From NCBI RefSeq assembly GCF_041734735.1, contig NC_134907.1:2781010-2845009 (forward strand): 64,000 nucleotides of DNA, written 5' to 3'. The translations under genes were made by a program, and so were the position numbers. Position 1 is the first letter of the stretch, and each line of letters begins with the position of its first letter. The stretch comes from Babylonia areolata (Eukaryota > Mollusca > Gastropoda > Neogastropoda > Buccinidae). The notes under the pieces were generated by a model. That model made no database searches and had not been told where the DNA came from. It saw nothing but the letters and a program-made list of their open reading frames with translations. This document shows, one piece after another, positions 62,980 through 64,000 of this stretch.

Positions 62980-63772
62980 CTGTGTGTGTGTCCGTGTGTG
63001 TTTGTGTCAGTGTGTCTGTGTGTGTGTGTGTGTGTCTGTATGTCTGTGTGTGTTTGTGTCAGTGTGTCAGTGTGTTTGTGTGTGTAAGGAAAGTCTTGAT
63101 ATGACCCTGTGTAGTGGAGTGATGGCCTAGAGGTAACGCATCCGCCTAGGAAGTGAGAATCTGAGCGCGCTGCTTCGAATCACGGCTCAGCCGCTGATAT
63201 TTTCTCCCCCTCCACTAGACCTTGAGTGGTGGTCTGGACACTAGTCATTCGGATGAGAAGGTCCTGTGTGCAGCATGTACTTAGCGCACATAAAAGAACC
63301 CACAGCAACAAAAGGGTTGTTCCTGGCAGAATTCTGTAGAATTAGAAAAATCCATTTCGAAAGGAAAAACAAATAAAACTGCATGCAGGAAAAAAAAAAA
63401 AAGGGGGGGGGTGGGGGTGGCGCTGGCACTGGCGCTGTAGTATAGCAACGTGCTCTCCCTGGGGAGAGCAGCCCGAATTTCACACAGAGAAATCTGTTGT
63501 GATAAAAAGAAATACATATACAAATAATGTTTTTTACAGCTGACCAGATTCTATCAGCGGAGATGAGTGTCACCATTGCCAGCACCACTCTGTACGAACT
63601 GAACAAAGCTGTGGACGACCTTCAGGATGGCCTCAGTCCCCCTGACCTTTCCGTGGGCGTTGCCGACAACGGAGACCAATCAGGGCCGGGGGTCAAGGCC
63701 ACCGAACTGGAGGAGTGGAACTTCCACCTGCAGCTTGTGTTGGACGTCATCTCCAAGGCTCCTGTGCTGGTG
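51943..63772 (+). CDS. Unrecognised gene, first two coding exons (continues past window)
   Basis: Exon 1 (51943-52024) ends in phase 1 with donor GTAAGT. Exon 2 (63540-63772) starts in the matching phase after TTTTTTACAG and ends with GTGAGG in phase 0. The joined product is 105 residues so far. It begins [20 protein letters not shown], passes through [20 protein letters not shown], then a Pro/Gly/Asp-rich low-complexity loop ([16 protein letters not shown]). It ends [19 protein letters not shown]. The two ends look alpha-helical and amphipathic, as in helical-repeat scaffold proteins. No domain was identified. Exon 2 has the GC-rich third positions of real host exons in this window. Confidence 0.72.
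52025..53379. other. Intron stretch, mostly unannotated
   Basis: GA tracts near 52170. A local duplication of GAAGTCATGAGATGATTTTACTT lies near 52686/52826 (only the core is repeated). A SINE B remnant lies at 52863-53012. Confidence 0.45.
52863..53012 (+). mobile_element. SINE B 3' remnant
   Basis: GCACACCCCTGAAAGTGGAG and GTGAATGTGGGATGTCCCAT then AAGAAGAAG. Only the last third of SINE B, diverged. Confidence 0.65.
53380..54200 (+). mobile_element. LINE 3' fragment with (TTA)n tail
   Basis: Opens with an ORF2 C-terminus-like peptide ([19 protein letters not shown]), then a 3' UTR invaded by (TG)n at 53530-53930, then GCGTTTTGAGTAGC..GATATCGCGCC and (ATT)n. The tail touches the left inverted arm of the next structure. 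Confidence 0.6.
53530..53930 (+). repeat. (TG)n / TGTGCGCG tracts
   Basis: Several TG blocks with GCGCGTG interruptions, within the LINE fragment's 3' UTR. Confidence 0.9.
54206..54805 (+). repeat. Left inverted arm
   Basis: Contains a 197 bp tandem duplication (units from about 54278 and 54475, starting CCGGCTTGTGACAA). Each unit holds a hairpin with arms ATTAACATTTTTACCCGT and ACGGGTGAAAATGTTAAT, at 54331-54399 and 54532-54600. Confidence 0.85.
54902..58009 (-). CDS. LINE ORF2: endonuclease-reverse transcriptase, 1035 aa, intact
   Basis: Carries out target-primed reverse transcription. The apurinic-like (EEP) endonuclease spans about residues 88-310 with TNADQ (91-95), ITEVKPKH (117-124), [10 protein letters not shown] (227-236) and SDH (303-305). 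The RT spans about 530-800 with SPGPDGISP (534-542), NYRPVSLTS (592-600), [11 protein letters not shown] (664-674), [10 protein letters not shown] (720-729) and the catalytic FADD (750-753). The C-terminal part has the usual YLG-free [22 protein letters not shown] and [14 protein letters not shown] blocks. No RNase H is seen. It is open throughout. Its first 70 nt overlap ORF1's end, so translation may use reinitiation or an internal start. The true start may be downstream of the first Met. Confidence 0.9.
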   Translation of the reverse strand: MDPEKGESGEHWEVLPEEGQAKLEMKRKKHVHSFKNTSCFSRVNSEKVSSDNPPTKVLKEKNTSLSSNQVSCSTFSRQSENVLRNCTCLYTNADQLMNKRAELQALIDIHHPDIIGITEVKPKHCRYEIQVCELSLEGYELYHNLEETGRGMVLYVKSELKPSPCEDLNTQDLEEAVFVDCQLHGSDKLTIGLVYRSPNSTQDNNKKLNGLIEAAGLLRTSHLLIMGDMNYPDIDWRRDSSTAGPTHYASQFLKATKDAFLIQHQTQPTRFREGQKSNTVDLVFTNRDDIISDIHTTAGIGKSDHFVLIISLNCAYEKAQKVTRFNYTRTNFDLLRQELSEVNWHEELTGLDVNGEWTVFKQKLQSAVKKSTPQSRSSGRRGKSWMNKDTLASVRKKHQLFRKWQQTRSDHDYQSYIKARNSARKMCRKAKIKHEMEVAKESKNNPRVFWNYVKAKTTSRSGVAELKKEGGGKTKTDQEKAETLNAFFQSVFVEEDPGNMPDPPTYSYEKELDSVEINEDCVRKLLATLHTGKSPGPDGISPLILARAADILASPLAHIFRLSLETGDIPDEWRQAKVTPIFKKGSRSEASNYRPVSLTSIICKCMEKIVRQRVIDHLEENNLISKHQHGFVTGRSCTTQLLEVLDEWISILDDGGSVDAVYMDFQKAFDTVPHHRLLLKASAHGITGKVLGWIDAFLRNRRQPVVVNGSYSREANVSSGIPQGSVLGPLLFVIFINDLPQGISSSVKMFADDTKVYTRSDEEGATELLQDDLGKLEDWSQKWLLKFHPQKCSVLKLGNRKSEAKYHMTRKSGDGKDCTVVLTESETEKDLGVVIDNKLKFKQHIAQCTSKANRTLGVIRRSFDHLTEETSVMLFKSMVRPILEYGHAVWQPYQKTLSAELEDVQRRATRLLASMKDKPYPERLRALHLPSLEHRRLRGDMIEVYKYLHAFYNVDNPKFELANNSRRDLRGNPFKLTKSRFRLDIRGNFFSNRVVAGWNSLPDSVVTAPSLNSFKTRLDKYWENHPARFSPSCLE
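57940..58766 (-). pseudogene. LINE ORF1 with PHD finger, one frameshift
   Basis: First part (58766-58368) has a Cys4-His-Cys3 PHD-type finger (CGMC..CELC..WYHISC..YCSKQC) and a short coiled segment. The second part (58398-57940) continues in another frame as [17 protein letters not shown], to [17 protein letters not shown]. The two overlap at about 58415, where a single-base indel in the KESE-RRKNN region shifts frame. PHD-bearing ORF1s are known in CR1/L2-group LINEs. The product probably binds RNA or chromatin. Confidence 0.75.
58996..61236. other. CpG-rich interior of the inverted-arm element
   Basis: GC- and CpG-richer than nearby intron. ORFs of 114 aa (+, 59283-59627) and 128 aa (-, 59189-59575) overlap on opposite strands and match nothing I know. 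59620-59760 is a diverged arm subunit (GGGGCATTCCATGCATC). A TATAAG box lies at 59824. (TG)n at 60390-60460. Degenerate TTCATTCCGTG motifs fill 60720-61130. Confidence 0.5.
60720..61135 (+). repeat. Degenerate TTCATTCCGTG repeat field
   Basis: About eight TTCATTCCG or TTCATTTCG motifs occur at roughly 30-70 bp spacing, often after AGTGTACACTGACAA. The complement GGAATGAACTG appears at 59888 and a related TTCATTCTAATTACAG beside the right arm. Confidence 0.6.
61237..62165 (-). mobile_element. 5'-truncated LINE
   Basis: Carries only the post-catalytic part of ORF2 and a 3' UTR that ends near TAAGTAGACCTATC..GGTATTTACGCC. A poly-purine run (A/G) lies at 61372-61420. A different family from the 54.8 kb LINE. 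Inserted next to the right arm. Confidence 0.75.
61422..62204 (-). pseudogene. LINE ORF2 C-terminal fragment, open 260 codons
   Basis: [18 protein letters not shown] starts just after where the FADD box would lie; then [45 protein letters not shown] and a [16 protein letters not shown] ending. No stops, so insertion is recent, but the endonuclease and RT core are absent. The first approximately 20 codons are arm-side sequence read through. Confidence 0.8.
62262..62766 (-). repeat. Right inverted arm
   Basis: Two subunits beginning TTTTTAGACACCTTTCTAAT at about 62262 and 62499. The outer one is a close reverse match to 54206-54478; the inner one continues past the point where the left arm is interrupted. 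Hairpin arms at 62573-62640. Confidence 0.85.
62925..63090 (+). repeat. (TG)n with TCTG/TCAG interruptions
   Basis: About 160 bp. ORFs here are repeat translations. Confidence 0.9.
63114..63527 (+). mobile_element. SINE A, full length, abutting an exon
   Basis: Head GTGGAGTGATGGCCTAGAGG, box B CTTCGAATCACGG, core GTGCAGCATGTACTTAGCGC, tail GGGGAGAGCAGCCCGAATTT and AAATACATATACAAAT. Its end lies about 13 bp before the exon at 63540. Confidence 0.9.
63540..63772 (+). CDS. Unrecognised gene, exon 2
   Basis: Encodes [20 protein letters not shown] and onward to [20 protein letters not shown] then KAPVLV. Strong coding character (GC-rich third positions) and consensus splice sites. The middle loop is probably disordered. 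Confidence 0.8.
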
Positions 63773-63784
63773 GTGAGGATGAAA

Positions 63785-63980
63785 CAGGAAGTTGTATTGC
63801 ATTGTATTGTGTTGCTTTGTATTGTATTGTGTTGTGCTGTGTTGTATTGTATTGTGCTGTGTTGTATTGTATTGTATTCTGTTGTAAATGTATTGTATTG
63901 TGCTGTATTGTATTGTATTCTATTGTAAATGCATTTTATTGCATAATTTTGCATTGTATTGCATTGTATTCTATTGTTTT
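63785..63980 (+). repeat. (TTGTA)n / TTGTG pentamer repeat
   Basis: Begins about 13 bp after the exon 2 donor with variants TTGTATTGTATTGTGTTGTG. Confidence 0.9.
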
Positions 63981-64000
63981 ACTCTTTTGTCACAACATTA

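Noticed and set aside
63622-63954. 110-codon - strand ORF
   Set aside because: Antisense to the supported exon 2 and the pentamer repeat.

Overview
The window is intron-rich eukaryotic nuclear DNA. It looks like a lophotrochozoan, most likely a gastropod mollusc, because of its long introns, very dense CA/TG microsatellites, several tRNA-derived SINE families, PHD-type CR1-like LINEs and TTAA-flanked MITEs. The taxon is an inference. I see no bacterial operon, CRISPR array, rRNA gene or free-standing tRNA gene.

Three protein genes can be supported. (1) A complete GPD1, cytosolic NAD-dependent glycerol-3-phosphate dehydrogenase, lies on the + strand at 1206-27443. It has nine coding exons whose phases all join, giving 350 residues with every catalytic residue present. 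A long AT-rich region follows, probably 3' UTR. (2) A two-exon HIG1-domain gene of the HIGD1 type (mitochondrial inner membrane, respiratory-chain assembly, 102 residues) lies on the - strand at 50258-46392. (3) The first two coding exons of an unrecognised gene lie on the + strand at 51943-52024 and 63540-63772. They are joined across an 11.5 kb intron in matching phase, and the gene runs off the right edge. Genes 2 and 3 are head to head and probably share the 50.3-51.9 kb interval as promoter.

Most of the remaining sequence is repeats. There are three SINE families (here A, B and C; A and C share a central domain), and a ~680 bp dispersed element (R1) with about 12 bp inverted ends. There is a ~250 bp dispersed repeat (R2), a piggyBac-type TTAA MITE family (about 600 bp) plus a 232 bp relative, and at least seven LINE pieces. 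One LINE is a near-complete CR1-like element at 54.8-59.0 kb with an intact 1035-residue endonuclease/reverse transcriptase. That LINE and a truncated second one sit inside an 8.56 kb structure (54206-62766) bounded by long inverted arms built from hairpin-forming subunits. It resembles a large non-autonomous DNA transposon with no recognisable transposase.

The most striking feature is how GPD1's introns are built. In three places a minisatellite repeats the gene's own exon/intron junction. Intron 3 carries about 8 copies of the exon 3 end plus its donor site. Intron 5 carries about 27 copies of the acceptor plus start of exon 6. Intron 6 carries about 4 copies of the end of exon 6 plus donor. 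A G-rich 34 bp array of about 38 copies begins 19 bp after exon 4, and a 29 bp array of 12 copies follows the stop codon. In addition, SINEs end within about 5-25 bp of the 3' splice sites of exons 3, 5 and 9, and of exon 2 of the unrecognised gene.
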